Source: Pseudoalteromonas prydzensis
GTDB lineage: Bacteria; Pseudomonadota; Gammaproteobacteria; Enterobacterales; Alteromonadaceae
Assembly: GCF_011050055.1 (NCBI RefSeq)
Contig: NZ_DRGM01000048.1
Span: 1 to 38,982 of the forward strand
Direction of reading: 5' to 3'
Length of the DNA stretch: 38,982 nucleotides
In this document: positions 7,875 to 17,795 of the stretch, one piece after another
How positions within the stretch are numbered: the first letter of the stretch is position 1
Layout of the letters: each line of letters opens with the position of its first letter
Position numbers and translations under genes: made by a program
Notes under the pieces: generated by a model
Database searches by the model: none
What the model was told of the DNA's origin: nothing
The model's input: only the letters and a program-made list of their open reading frames with translations

Positions 7875-10800
7875 ATGAGTTTTTCACAAAAAATAAAAAA
7901 AGTGACCTACGCACTTACATCTCGTACGGCAATGCTAGTTATTGGCTTTTTGGCTTTATCATTACTAATTTGGTTTGGCGGCCCATTAATAGCGATAGCT
8001 GACTATGTACCACTACAAAGTATTGCAGCAAGACTGTTTACTATTATATTGGTTTTATTGGTTTTTTCTGTGTCTAAAATTTATCGTCTTATGCAACAAA
8101 GCAAACGAGACGAAAAAATGGCTGATGAGTTAATTGATAGTAATAGCGATACAAATAGCTCTGAAGTAAATGAAGAAATTACCACGCTTAAAACGCGAAT
8201 GAACGAAGCTATCGATCTTTTAAAAGATGTAAAGCTGTTCAAAGGTAAAAACATTTACCAGCTGCCTTGGTACATAATGATAGGACCGCCAGGGGCAGGC
8301 AAAACTACCGTTATTCATAACTCAGGGCTTGATTACCCGCTAAAAGATAAGCTGGGAGTTGATTTAGTTCATGGTGTTGGCGGTACGCGTAATTGTGATT
8401 GGTGGTTTACCAATAAAGCTGTTTTAATTGACACTGCAGGGCGCTACACGACCCAAAGCAGCCACGCAAAGCATGATTCACGTGCATGGGAAGGCTTTTT
8501 AGGATTACTTCGTAAGTACCGTCCTCTTAGGCCGATTAATGGTGTAATGATCAGTATGGGTATTTCTGAGCTTATGAGCCAGACCAAAACTGAGAGAAAC
8601 CTACATGCTCGCGCTATTAAACAACGATTACAAGAGCTACAAAGCCAATTAGGCATGACTTTTCCTGTTTACGTTATTTTTTCTAAAGTTGATTTAATAG
8701 AAGGCTTTAGAGAGTTTTTTGGCGAATTAACTGAAGAAGAATGTGAGCAGGTCTGGGGCGTAACCTTTGAACTTGATTTAGATAAAGACACGCAAGTAGA
8801 TGCATTTAATAAAGAATTTCACACATTAATTTCTAAATTAACCGAGATGTTAAATCGTAGATTAATTAATGAAAGAAACGAAGAAATTCGCGCTAAAATA
8901 TTCGAATTCCCAAGGCAGCTTCGTGTGCTACAAGGTGTAGGAGATGCTTTTTTAAAAGAAATATTCACTCCTAATGCATACGAAGAACTACCAATGTTTC
9001 GTGGTGTTTATCTTACAAGTGCAACGCAAGAAGGTACGCCATCAAGCTTTTTAAACGAAGCAAACGCAGGCGAATCTGGATACATTAACCAATCTAAAAG
9101 CTTTTTTATAAAGAATGTATTAGAAGGTGTAATTTTTCCAGAGCAAAACTTAGCAAGCACTAACAAACATCATGACAAACAAAATAAATGGCTTCGTGTT
9201 GGTAGCATATCGCTTGCATGCATAGCTTTATTTGGTTTTTCAACATCGTGGTACTTTAGTTTTGCTTGGAATAGTAACTTAATTTCAGAGACTGAGGATG
9301 CGATTGCAACGTACCAAGAGCTTGATACCGCCTCATTTGATCGTAATAACTTATTGGTACTAAACGACAGATTAAAAGCTCTTAGAAACTTACCTGCAAG
9401 CAACCCTGAACTTGTTAATACACAAGAGTCTAAATCAATTGGGTTTAACAAACTAAATGAAATAAAAATGGCTTCTACACAAGCCTACGACCGTTCATTG
9501 CAAACGTATTTAGAACCGTTTATTGCAAGTACCTTAATTAAAGAAATGGAAGCTCATCCTGAGCACTTGAGTTATTTATACGAAACACTGAAGTGTTACC
9601 TCATGTTGTTTCAGCCTGAATACTTTGAAGGCGAAGATATAACGGTATGGTTTAACGCGTATTTAGAACGTAATTTACCAGGCGATAAAAATATGCAAAC
9701 CAGAGTAGAGCTGATGGAGCATGTTGCTACATTACTTGAAAACGGTGTTAGCCAAATTGAAATTGATAATCAAGCAGTGCGTGTTGCACGAGCTGAGCTA
9801 ACTAAGCTACCAATTGCTGAGCGAGCATACCAACGACTTCAAGCCGACTTCTTAGATAGCAGTATCCCGCCATTTAGGCTTACAGATATTATTAGTTTCG
9901 AAAGTGCGCAAAAATTTACTTTTAGAAATGACGGTGAGCTTACGCGAAGTATCCCTGGCTTATATACATTTAATGGTTTCCACGGCATTTTTAATGTTGA
10001 GAAAAGTAAAATGCTTGGTAATTTAATGGCAAGTAGCTGGGTGTATGGTGAAGAGGCCACGGGTACCTACGATATTTCTAAAGATGAAATAGAGAAAAAG
10101 CTAGAGCAGCGATATTTTCAAGATTATATCTATTATTGGCAATCATTTATTGATGATTTGAGCCTTAATCAATATAGCTCTCCTGCTGAGGGGGTTAATA
10201 TCACTGATGCTCTAGCGGGTTCTGAAGCTCCTATTAAAAATATTATCACTGCTGTTCAAAAAAATGTGCAGCTAACTAAATTACCAGTATCTGATAATCA
10301 AAAGGCTGCAGGTAAAGTGGCAGCAAATGCTGCTGAAATTGCTATGCAAACAAAGGCTAATCGTATCAAACGATTTTTACCTGACGAAGCCCCTAAATTT
10401 GATATTAAATTACCGGGTCATCAAGTTGAAGAAGCTTTTGAAGATGTAATAAATATTGATGCTCAACAATTAGATAATATTCAGAAAAACCTAAGAGAGT
10501 TAAACGTTTACTTAACCAAACTTGATAGAGGCGATCAGTTAAAGTCGTCAATTAAAGATCAAATTAGCGGTAAAAGTAAGCCAAGCTTTATTCGTCAACT
10601 TGAGTTCCAAAGCCGAGACTTACCTTATCCGTTTAATAGTTGGTTGTTAGATATCAGTCGTGATACTAGCAATATAACTAAAAATAGTGCCAACAGACAC
10701 TTAAACGAGATGTGGAAAAGTAAGGTGTTACGCGAATATAACGCTGCAATTGTTGGCCGTTATCCGTTCTCTCCATACGCAGATAAAGAAGTGAATATGA

Positions 10801-11387
10801 AAGATTTCACTCGATTCTTCGGCCCTGGAGGAACAATTGATAGCTTTTTCACAAACTATATTGCGCCAAGTGTAGATATGAGCTCAACGCCATGGAAATT
10901 TGAAAAAGATATAGGCATTAGCCGAGATACATTAGCGATGTTTGAGCTTGCTAATCAAATTCAAACTGTCTTTTTTGATGGCGGTAGTGCAACACCAAGA
11001 ATTGAGTTTGGTTTAAGGACTGTAGAATTAGATCAATCAGTATCAAAGTTCAGGGTCGAAATTGATGGGCAATCTATGTCATATCGTCATGGGCCAATCA
11101 AAATAACTAACTTTGTATGGCCAGGATCAACAGGGCAAAGTAATACTCGGATTGAATTTACTCCTCCAAGTGGTGGTCGCCCTATTAATACAACTTACCA
11201 AGGTGAATGGTCGCTATATCGTATGTTAGACGAGTTAAGTGCTAAAAGAGCAAAAACACGTGAAGACTTAGAGTTACATTTTTCACTCATGGGGAACAAT
11301 GCGAAAGTCGAGTTATTGCCTAAATCAATCAGGCATCCATTTTGGAACAAAAGTGTAGAGAAGTTTTCATGTCCGACCCGATTATAA
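7875..11387 (+). CDS. tssM: T6SS inner-membrane core protein TssM (IcmF)
   Basis: An 1170-residue protein forming the trans-envelope channel with TssL and TssJ. Two membrane segments lie near the start (about 17-40 and 50-68). The cytoplasmic NTPase-like domain has an intact Walker A GPPGAGKT at 137-144 and IDTAGRY at about 186-192. A third membrane segment (about 441-462) leads into the long periplasmic part, ending in the beta-rich C-terminal domain that binds TssJ. Some T6SSs lack Walker A, so its retention suggests nucleotide binding matters here. The last 19 bases overlap the start of tagF, implying translational coupling. Length is normal. Confidence 0.95.
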   Translation: MSFSQKIKKVTYALTSRTAMLVIGFLALSLLIWFGGPLIAIADYVPLQSIAARLFTIILVLLVFSVSKIYRLMQQSKRDEKMADELIDSNSDTNSSEVNEEITTLKTRMNEAIDLLKDVKLFKGKNIYQLPWYIMIGPPGAGKTTVIHNSGLDYPLKDKLGVDLVHGVGGTRNCDWWFTNKAVLIDTAGRYTTQSSHAKHDSRAWEGFLGLLRKYRPLRPINGVMISMGISELMSQTKTERNLHARAIKQRLQELQSQLGMTFPVYVIFSKVDLIEGFREFFGELTEEECEQVWGVTFELDLDKDTQVDAFNKEFHTLISKLTEMLNRRLINERNEEIRAKIFEFPRQLRVLQGVGDAFLKEIFTPNAYEELPMFRGVYLTSATQEGTPSSFLNEANAGESGYINQSKSFFIKNVLEGVIFPEQNLASTNKHHDKQNKWLRVGSISLACIALFGFSTSWYFSFAWNSNLISETEDAIATYQELDTASFDRNNLLVLNDRLKALRNLPASNPELVNTQESKSIGFNKLNEIKMASTQAYDRSLQTYLEPFIASTLIKEMEAHPEHLSYLYETLKCYLMLFQPEYFEGEDITVWFNAYLERNLPGDKNMQTRVELMEHVATLLENGVSQIEIDNQAVRVARAELTKLPIAERAYQRLQADFLDSSIPPFRLTDIISFESAQKFTFRNDGELTRSIPGLYTFNGFHGIFNVEKSKMLGNLMASSWVYGEEATGTYDISKDEIEKKLEQRYFQDYIYYWQSFIDDLSLNQYSSPAEGVNITDALAGSEAPIKNIITAVQKNVQLTKLPVSDNQKAAGKVAANAAEIAMQTKANRIKRFLPDEAPKFDIKLPGHQVEEAFEDVINIDAQQLDNIQKNLRELNVYLTKLDRGDQLKSSIKDQISGKSKPSFIRQLEFQSRDLPYPFNSWLLDISRDTSNITKNSANRHLNEMWKSKVLREYNAAIVGRYPFSPYADKEVNMKDFTRFFGPGGTIDSFFTNYIAPSVDMSSTPWKFEKDIGISRDTLAMFELANQIQTVFFDGGSATPRIEFGLRTVELDQSVSKFRVEIDGQSMSYRHGPIKITNFVWPGSTGQSNTRIEFTPPSGGRPINTTYQGEWSLYRMLDELSAKRAKTREDLELHFSLMGNNAKVELLPKSIRHPFWNKSVEKFSCPTRL

Positions 11388-12097
11388 ATATTGGTTATCT
11401 TGGCAAAGTGCCTAGTTTAGGTGACTTTGTACAAGATAACGTATCGAAAGAGTTTTCAGAGCATTGGGAGCAATGGCTGCAAGCAGCCATTGCAGTGAGT
11501 AAAGAGCAACTAGGTGAAGTATGGCAAGATAACTACTTAACCGGACCAGTATGGCACTTTGCATTATCGCCAAATATTGTTGGTGACAAAGGGGTTATGG
11601 GTACGTTGTTTCCGAGTATGGATGCCGTGGGACGACATTACCCTTTTACTGTTGCAAGTACACTAGAGCATGCACCGATTGATGTTTTAAACTCGGGTGT
11701 GTTCTCTTTAGAGTATGAAGATACTGTATTAAAAGTTCTAGATAGTTCCGTTGATTTGTTTTCTTGGCGTAAAGAGGTTGCTAAGTCTTTAAGTGCTATA
11801 TCTGGAGTTAAAAAGCAGGTTAGCTTTTTAAATTCAGCAGATAAAAATAAAAGTGCAGAAGCATTTGAGTTTTCAGGTGATGAGCTATCGAGTGAAGTTC
11901 TTCAAGATGCAATGCATGCTCTTTTATTAAAAAGACATGGCGATTACAGTGTTTGGTGGACGCATGGCTCTTGCAACATAAAACCAATGGTACTTATAAC
12001 TCCTGGCTTGCCTGCGGTAAATCAAGTTGCGGCAATGTTAGATGGAAGGTGGAAACACTGGGAATGGAATTTTACACAGGTAAGAAATAGTGATTAG
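11369..12097 (+). CDS. tagF: T6SS-associated regulator TagF
   Basis: A 242-residue protein starting at the ATG within MSDPIINIGYLGKVPSLGDF. The reading frame is open further upstream to a TTG at 11342, but that lies inside tssM and lacks the GAGAAG ribosome site that precedes 11369. Diagnostic features are GKVPSLGDFV at about 10-19, followed by EHWEQWL, the TagF/ImpM signature. In Pseudomonas aeruginosa TagF represses T6SS post-translationally by acting against the FHA protein, and in some bacteria it is fused to PppA. Here the two are separate, but tagF ends 8 bases inside pppA, so they are probably made in fixed proportion. Confidence 0.9.
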   Translation: MSDPIINIGYLGKVPSLGDFVQDNVSKEFSEHWEQWLQAAIAVSKEQLGEVWQDNYLTGPVWHFALSPNIVGDKGVMGTLFPSMDAVGRHYPFTVASTLEHAPIDVLNSGVFSLEYEDTVLKVLDSSVDLFSWRKEVAKSLSAISGVKKQVSFLNSADKNKSAEAFEFSGDELSSEVLQDAMHALLLKRHGDYSVWWTHGSCNIKPMVLITPGLPAVNQVAAMLDGRWKHWEWNFTQVRNSD

Positions 12098-12887
12098 CAA
12101 GTTTAGTACAAGTTATGCAATTACCCATCGTGGTGCTGTCAGGCAGCTTAACGAGGATGCGCATGTAGAAATAAACAGCCATAACTTATGGGTTGTCGCA
12201 GATGGGATGGGTGGTCACGAGGCTGGTGAAGTTGCCAGCCAACTTGTTGTAGATGTATTAAGAGCAAAAATTGAAGAGCTTCCACTTGAAAAACTAGAAG
12301 TATCACACATAGTTGAAGCCATTGAAGATGCTAATAGGCAATTAAACGAATACAGTGCCCAATATCTAGGTAGTAAAACCGCGGGCAGTACAGTTACCGC
12401 ATTATTTTTAAAAAATAATAAGTACTATGTTTTGTGGGTTGGCGATAGCAGAGCTTACATGCTGCGAGATGGTCAACTTAGGCAAATATCAAGAGATCAC
12501 AGCCAAGTAAATGATTTAATCGATGAAGGGATTATCTCAGTAGAAGAAGCTAAGACGCATCCATTATCAAATGTAATCACAAGGGCTGTAGGTGTAACCG
12601 AAGAAGTAAAAGTGGACGTTATTCAAAATGAAGTGAAAACAGGCGATATATTTTTACTTTGTTCAGATGGGCTCACCGGCGAATTGTCAGATGAAGACAT
12701 ATGTTTGTCATTAGAGCCAAGTAGTATTATTGATTCAGGAATGGCGTTAATGCACTCATCATTAGTGAGAGGTGCAAGAGACAACGTAACGTGTATTTTA
12801 ATAAAGTACGATGAAAGTTATGCTGGCAATAATTCAGAAACATTCAACATTCAAGATGAAGCTACAATTCCATTGTTTTCAAGGTAG
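12090..12887 (+). CDS. pppA: T6SS PP2C-type phosphatase PppA
   Basis: A 265-residue PPM/PP2C Ser/Thr phosphatase. Metal-binding motifs are intact: NEDAH at 21-25, VADGMGGHEAGE at 36-47 (Asp38 and Gly39 as ligands), WVGDSRAYMLRDGQL at about 115-129, CSDGLT at about 191-196 and ARDNVT near residue 230. It should dephosphorylate the TagH/PpkA pair and so switch secretion off. It starts with GTG at 12090, overlapping the end of tagF; AGGTAAG upstream can serve as ribosome site. It is last in the first operon. No clear terminator follows; 220 non-coding bases separate it from tssA. Confidence 0.92.
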   Translation: MISKFSTSYAITHRGAVRQLNEDAHVEINSHNLWVVADGMGGHEAGEVASQLVVDVLRAKIEELPLEKLEVSHIVEAIEDANRQLNEYSAQYLGSKTAGSTVTALFLKNNKYYVLWVGDSRAYMLRDGQLRQISRDHSQVNDLIDEGIISVEEAKTHPLSNVITRAVGVTEEVKVDVIQNEVKTGDIFLLCSDGLTGELSDEDICLSLEPSSIIDSGMALMHSSLVRGARDNVTCILIKYDESYAGNNSETFNIQDEATIPLFSR

Positions 12888-13015
12888 CTCTATTTTAAAA
12901 TGAAATTGTTTTAGTTTACTTTATTTGAGTTTTTACTTTAATTACATTTATTAATTTAAAGTATATTAATATTCTAATTGTTTATGTAAAAGCAATAATC
13001 AAGGTTTAAACTCAA

Positions 13016-13044
13016 TTGTAACTAGGCTTGTAATTTATTATAAA
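13016..13044 (+). promoter_or_regulatory. putative sigma-70 promoter of the tssA-clpV operon
   Basis: TTGTAA (13016-13021) and TATAAA (13039-13044) are exactly 17 bases apart, each with five or nearly five consensus matches. Transcription would begin near 13051, some 57 nt before tssA. The gap 12888-13107 is otherwise AT-rich non-coding DNA without a visible hairpin terminator. Confidence 0.55.
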
Positions 13045-13107
13045 GAATGTAATATAAAATCCGCTCAGCTTTATTAGAGTTTTATGGATAATTATTAGGA
13101 CGACGGA

Positions 13108-14223
13108 ATGTTTTTATTTGAAGAGTATATTTCCCCTATTTCAGACACCGAGATTGCAGGTATTGATCCCCGTTCTGATGTTTCTCCTACGTCGACTTAT
13201 TACGCCTTAAAAGATTTAAGAAACCAGCTTCGTGCCGCAGAAAGAAATGCGTTGGTTGATGAAGAAGGTATTTCTTCATTAGCAAGAGATTGGCTTCCTT
13301 TATTAGAACAATGCAGTAAAGCAATTAAAAACGAAAGCAAAGATATTGAATATTTAGCTTGGTTTATAGAAGGCCTTTGCCGTATTCACGGTTTTAAAGG
13401 CTTAGCTTTTGGTTTTAAGGTTGCTCATAATCTGCTCGATAGTTATTTTGATAAGCTGTATCCGTCATTAGATGACGATGATGAGTTATCCGATAAAATT
13501 TCAGCTTTAGTTGGTCTTAATGGCTCTGCTGGTGAAGGTACTTTAATAATTCCTATTAAAAGCATCTACTTGACAGACAGTTCCAGTATGGAATCGTACT
13601 CTTTTTGGGAGTATCAACAAGGCTACGACATTTCTCGTTTAAGTGATGAAAAAAGAGAGAAAAAGCTTAATCTAGGTGCGGTTGACTATGAACTCATAGA
13701 AAGAAGTGCATCAGAAACCAGTACTGAATTTTTTGTGACTTTGAAGCATGATATCGAAAGTGCTATTGAACAGTTTGCTTTATTAAGCGAAGTTATGGAT
13801 AGAGTGACAGGTCAACCTCAGCCAACGTCTAACATAAAGCAAGCGTTAGAAGTTAGCCTTGGAGCTGTTGAACATGTTGCGGCTGATAAACTTGAAGCTG
13901 CAGAAAAAGCTAAAGCAGCTCTCAATGCGGTACAAGAAGTTGTTCACAGTGATGACGAAGAAGGTCAAACTACTGTAAATCAAACTGTAAAAGCTAATAA
14001 CGAAATTAACTCAAGAGAAAGTGCGATAGATAAACTCAAAGAAATTGCATCTTTTTTTAGAAAAACAGAACCACACTCGCCTATGTCTTACACCATAGAG
14101 CAAGTAATTCGATGGAGCGAGTTGTCGCTACCTGAATTGTTAAATGAATTAATTACAGATAGTGATGCTAGGACTGGGTACTTTAAGTTGTCTGGCATTA
14201 AAATCAGCGAAACTGAAACATAA
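13108..14223 (+). CDS. tssA: T6SS cap/baseplate protein TssA
   Basis: A 371-residue TssA. The N-terminal ImpA_N domain covers about residues 8-130 (DISPISDTEIAGIDPR-like opening, LAWFIEGLCRIHGFKGLAFG). A variable Ala/Glu-rich linker follows at about 245-300. The short C-terminal domain has EPHSPMSYTIEQVIRW, the motif shared by TssA proteins that cap or nucleate the tail. Its length is close to TssA1 of P. aeruginosa, the short class thought to act at the baseplate rather than the long class that tracks the distal tail end; that assignment is inference. AGGACGACGG precedes the ATG. It opens the second operon. Confidence 0.9.
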   Translation: MFLFEEYISPISDTEIAGIDPRSDVSPTSTYYALKDLRNQLRAAERNALVDEEGISSLARDWLPLLEQCSKAIKNESKDIEYLAWFIEGLCRIHGFKGLAFGFKVAHNLLDSYFDKLYPSLDDDDELSDKISALVGLNGSAGEGTLIIPIKSIYLTDSSSMESYSFWEYQQGYDISRLSDEKREKKLNLGAVDYELIERSASETSTEFFVTLKHDIESAIEQFALLSEVMDRVTGQPQPTSNIKQALEVSLGAVEHVAADKLEAAEKAKAALNAVQEVVHSDDEEGQTTVNQTVKANNEINSRESAIDKLKEIASFFRKTEPHSPMSYTIEQVIRWSELSLPELLNELITDSDARTGYFKLSGIKISETET

Positions 14224-14239
14224 GTAAAAGGAGTTCTCT

Positions 14240-14743
14240 ATGAGTATCCATGATAAATTAAAACGAGTTCGTAAGCCTCGCGTACACATCACTTATGATG
14301 TGGAAACTGAAGGCACTGCAGTAAAAAAAGAATTACCATTTGTTGTTGGTGTTATGGGCGACTTCTCTGGTGATAACACTGAAGCATTAAAACCACTTAA
14401 AGATAGACGATTTGTGCAAATAGATCGTGAAAACTTTAATGACGTTTTAAAGCGTATGAGCCCTTCACTAAAATTATTAGTTGATAATACGCTTAATGAT
14501 GATGGTTCTGAATTTGAAGTAAAACTAAACTTTAAATCGATTGACGATTTTGAGCCAGCAGCTGTTGTGAATCAAGTTGAGCCATTACGTAAATTAATGG
14601 AAACACGCAACAAGTTACGCGATTTAATGACTAAGATTGATCGCTCAGAAGAATTAGAAAACGTACTTGAAGAAGTATTAAGCAATACAGCAAGCTTAGA
14701 CTCTATCGCAAAAGAACTAAAAATAGAGGAGACTGAAAAATGA
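14240..14743 (+). CDS. tssB: T6SS sheath small subunit TssB
   Basis: A 167-residue small sheath protein (VipA family). The start region [20 protein letters not shown] and the central [13 protein letters not shown] are the family signatures, and the C-terminal helix carries [14 protein letters not shown]. With TssC it builds the contractile sheath. AAAAGGAG lies before the ATG, an unusually strong ribosome site suited to a highly made structural protein. The stop overlaps the tssC start by four bases (ATGA). Confidence 0.96.
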   Translation: MSIHDKLKRVRKPRVHITYDVETEGTAVKKELPFVVGVMGDFSGDNTEALKPLKDRRFVQIDRENFNDVLKRMSPSLKLLVDNTLNDDGSEFEVKLNFKSIDDFEPAAVVNQVEPLRKLMETRNKLRDLMTKIDRSEELENVLEEVLSNTASLDSIAKELKIEETEK

Positions 14744-16230
14744 GTACAGAGCAACTAAGTACTGAATTAGAGTCTACTTCAGAAGCAACGTCTTCACTTT
14801 TAGAGCAAGCAATTGGCGCAACTAAACAAACAGATGCAAGCCGTGCAGAAGAGTTACTTAAAACACTGACAGAAGAAGCCTTAAAAGGGACTGTTCAGTG
14901 GAACAAAAACATGACAGTGACGTTTAATGAAGCGATTCAATTAATCGACCAAAAAATATCTAAACAGCTAAGTGTAGTTATGCATAGCGAAGAGTTTCAA
15001 AAGTTAGAAGGCTCTTGGCGAGGTTTGCACCATTTAGTGATGAATTCTGAGACAAGTGCTACACTTAAAATTCGTATGCTAAATATGAAGAAAAAAGAAC
15101 TTCATAAAGACTTAAGTAAAGCTGTTGAATTTGATCAAAGTCAAACATTTAAGAAAATCTATGAATCTGAATTTGGTACTCCAGGTGGCGAACCTTACGG
15201 TACTATCGTAGGTGACTTTGAGTTTACTAATCATCCTGAAGACGTTGAAACATTAAGCCTAATGTCTAATGTTGCAGCAGCTGGTTTCTGTCCGTTTATT
15301 GCAGCTTCATCTCCTTCATTATTTGGTTTTGATAATTGGGAAGAGCTAACTAAACCTCGCGATTTAGAAAAAGTATTTGAATCTCTAGAATACACAAAAT
15401 GGCGCTCGTTTAGAGACAGTGATGATTCACGCTTTGTATCACTAACAATGCCTCGTTTCCTATCTCGTCTGCCTTATGGCGCAGCTTCAAAACCAGTTGA
15501 AGAATTTAACTACGAAGAGTTTGAAGTAGAGCCAAAAGATGGCCGTTCATTAAGCACTGATAACAGCGACTATTGCTGGAGTAATGCTGCATATGCTATG
15601 GCTACTAATATGACTAAAGCATTCGCTCAGTATGGTTTTTGTACTGCAATACGTGGTGCTGAAGGTGGCGGTAAAGTAGAAGGTCTTCCTACGCATATTT
15701 TCACTAGCGATGATGGCGATCCAGATCTTAAATGTCCGACTGAAATTGGCATTACAGACCGACGTGAAGCAGAACTAAGCAAGTTAGGTTTCTTACCTCT
15801 TTGTCATTACAAAAATACAGATTATGCAGTATTTTTTGGTGGCCAAAGCTGTCAAAAACCACAAATTTACTCTACTCCTGATGCAACAGCAAATGCGGCA
15901 ATATCGGCTCGCTTACCTTACTTGATGGCTACTTCTCGTTTTGCTCATTACTTAAAAGTAATGGCGCGCGACAAAATTGGTAGCTTTATGGAAGCGGAAG
16001 ATGTTGAATCTTGGTTAAACCGTTGGATCTTATCGTACGTAAATGCGACTGAGGGTGGTGGTCAAGATATCAGAGCGCGTTATCCTCTAGCTGATGCAAA
16101 AGTATCGGTTAAGGAAATTCCAGGTCAGCCAGGTGCATACAATGCAGTTGCATGGTTACGACCTTGGCTACAAATGGAAGAGCTTACTTCTTCTTTACGT
16201 CTTGTAGCTAAAATTCCAGAGATCGGTTAA
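14740..16230 (+). CDS. tssC: T6SS sheath large subunit TssC
   Basis: A 496-residue large sheath subunit (VipB family). Characteristic segments: [13 protein letters not shown] (about 88-100), [10 protein letters not shown] (about 145-155), [18 protein letters not shown] (about 183-200), and a C-terminal [11 protein letters not shown] followed by a [22 protein letters not shown] end, the strand that interlocks with neighbouring subunits. GAGGAG at 14728-14733 serves as ribosome site inside tssB. Full length, with no anomaly. It is followed by a diverged second copy. Confidence 0.96.
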   Translation: MSTEQLSTELESTSEATSSLLEQAIGATKQTDASRAEELLKTLTEEALKGTVQWNKNMTVTFNEAIQLIDQKISKQLSVVMHSEEFQKLEGSWRGLHHLVMNSETSATLKIRMLNMKKKELHKDLSKAVEFDQSQTFKKIYESEFGTPGGEPYGTIVGDFEFTNHPEDVETLSLMSNVAAAGFCPFIAASSPSLFGFDNWEELTKPRDLEKVFESLEYTKWRSFRDSDDSRFVSLTMPRFLSRLPYGAASKPVEEFNYEEFEVEPKDGRSLSTDNSDYCWSNAAYAMATNMTKAFAQYGFCTAIRGAEGGGKVEGLPTHIFTSDDGDPDLKCPTEIGITDRREAELSKLGFLPLCHYKNTDYAVFFGGQSCQKPQIYSTPDATANAAISARLPYLMATSRFAHYLKVMARDKIGSFMEAEDVESWLNRWILSYVNATEGGGQDIRARYPLADAKVSVKEIPGQPGAYNAVAWLRPWLQMEELTSSLRLVAKIPEIG

Positions 16231-16266
16231 TAAACTGATCTTTAGCGTTAAGGATAATGCAGTAGA

Positions 16267-17793
16267 ATGAATCACGAAGAGTTTTCATTTATAAATCAAG
16301 ACTTCGCTTTTGTACAAAAAGCGCAGTCTAGAATAAGTGATAATGAGGCTTTACTCGATAGGTTTTTAAACGAAAAAAACCTAGATAAAGCCTTGTTGTT
16401 ATGGCTTGAAGGCTCTTCAGATTCACCTATATCTTGGACTAAAGAATCACTTGGTCCTTATTTACAGCGCGTAATTGTTGAACTTGATCAACTCATTTCT
16501 GAACAATTAAACCTCATAATTCATAATGATAGATTTCAAAAGCTAGAAGCCAGTTGGCGTAATCTTTGGTGGCTGATACTTCAAAGCGAACAATACGACA
16601 AAGAAAATAAAGTAAAAATAAAAGTATTGAACTGCGATTGGGCAACACTCTCTAAAGATGTAAACAAAGCTATTGATTTTGACCAAAGCCTATTTTTTCA
16701 ACTACTTTATCAAAGTGAGTTTGATAGCGCAGGTGGCGAGCCATTTGGTGTAGTAGTAGGTGATTATGAAATTAGTAACATGTGCTCAGCAGGCACAATT
16801 TATAATGACATAGACACAATAAAAGAAATATCTAGAACCGCTGCCGCTGCTTTCTCTCCATTTATTTGCTCAGCTTCTCCTAACTTATTTGGTGCAGACA
16901 ACTTTTCTGATTTAGGCTATTACGGAGACTTATTTAACCAGTTTGAACAACCCGAATACGCTAAATGGCAAAGCTTTCGAGCGATGGAAGAATCTCGTTT
17001 TATTGGGCTTACGCTTCCTCATGTATTAGTTAGACCGCCATATAGCAATGATGGAAAACGTCATCAAGATTTTTACTTTAAAGAACAAATTAAAGACCCT
17101 GAAAGCGATATGCTTTGGGGCAATGCCGCATATCAATTTGTATCTACCTTAATAAGAGCATATTGCGATAGTGGCTGGTTTGGTCACATTCGTGGTATTG
17201 AGCCGGGTAAAATTTCAAAGGGGCTGGTTACAGGGCTGGCGAGAGACAGTTTTGCAAACGACACCTATCAAAAAGAAGCAAAGCCACCACTAAACTTGTT
17301 AGTGACAAGTAAGTTTGAAAAGCAATTTTCTGAACTTGGCTTTATTCCAGTATCGTCAGTGACTAATACAGAACACATTGTTTTTTATAGTAATGCATCG
17401 GTTCAAAAAACCAAAAACTATGAATCAAGCGCCGCTAATATTAATGCGCGCTTATCTTCAATGCTGCAATATATTTTGTGTGTATCTCGTTTTGCTCACT
17501 ATTTAAAGCTACTAGCTCGAGACCGTGTCGGCTCTTATAACACGGCACAAGCTTGTGAGCGAGACCTACAAGCGTGGATAAATAATTATACAACGGCTTC
17601 AGACTCCTCCTCCGAGCATATAAGAAGTAAGTACCCGTTAAGTAATGCCAGAATAAAAGTCAGTGAAAATAAAGCCAATCCAGGGCATTACTTTTCTGTT
17701 TTACAATTACAGCCACATTTTCAATTAGATCAGATGATCTCCAGTATTAAATTAATTACAGAGCTCAGTCCTCATCATAAAATAAAGGAATAG
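16267..17793 (+). CDS. second TssC-like sheath protein
   Basis: A 508-residue paralogue of the preceding TssC. It shares [59 protein letters not shown] and SKYPLSNARIKV, in the same order. The N-terminal 60 residues differ strongly from TssC, and that region pairs with TssB, so it may not form a normal TssB-TssC heterodimer. The C-terminal interlocking strand is also altered and extended (SPHHKIKE). Agrobacterium encodes two TssC proteins (TssC40 and TssC41), reported to be both needed, so this is not a decayed copy. The reading frame is intact. AAGGA lies about 13 bases before the ATG, weaker than for tssB or tssC, suggesting lower expression. The role is unknown; a tail-end or accessory sheath part is possible. 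Confidence 0.85.
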   Translation: MNHEEFSFINQDFAFVQKAQSRISDNEALLDRFLNEKNLDKALLLWLEGSSDSPISWTKESLGPYLQRVIVELDQLISEQLNLIIHNDRFQKLEASWRNLWWLILQSEQYDKENKVKIKVLNCDWATLSKDVNKAIDFDQSLFFQLLYQSEFDSAGGEPFGVVVGDYEISNMCSAGTIYNDIDTIKEISRTAAAAFSPFICSASPNLFGADNFSDLGYYGDLFNQFEQPEYAKWQSFRAMEESRFIGLTLPHVLVRPPYSNDGKRHQDFYFKEQIKDPESDMLWGNAAYQFVSTLIRAYCDSGWFGHIRGIEPGKISKGLVTGLARDSFANDTYQKEAKPPLNLLVTSKFEKQFSELGFIPVSSVTNTEHIVFYSNASVQKTKNYESSAANINARLSSMLQYILCVSRFAHYLKLLARDRVGSYNTAQACERDLQAWINNYTTASDSSSEHIRSKYPLSNARIKVSENKANPGHYFSVLQLQPHFQLDQMISSIKLITELSPHHKIKE

Positions 17794-17795
17794 TC

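Noticed and set aside
11342..11368. TTG start upstream of tagF
   Set aside because: It lies inside tssM without a ribosome site; the ATG at 11369 has GAGAAG upstream and gives the usual TagF N-terminus.
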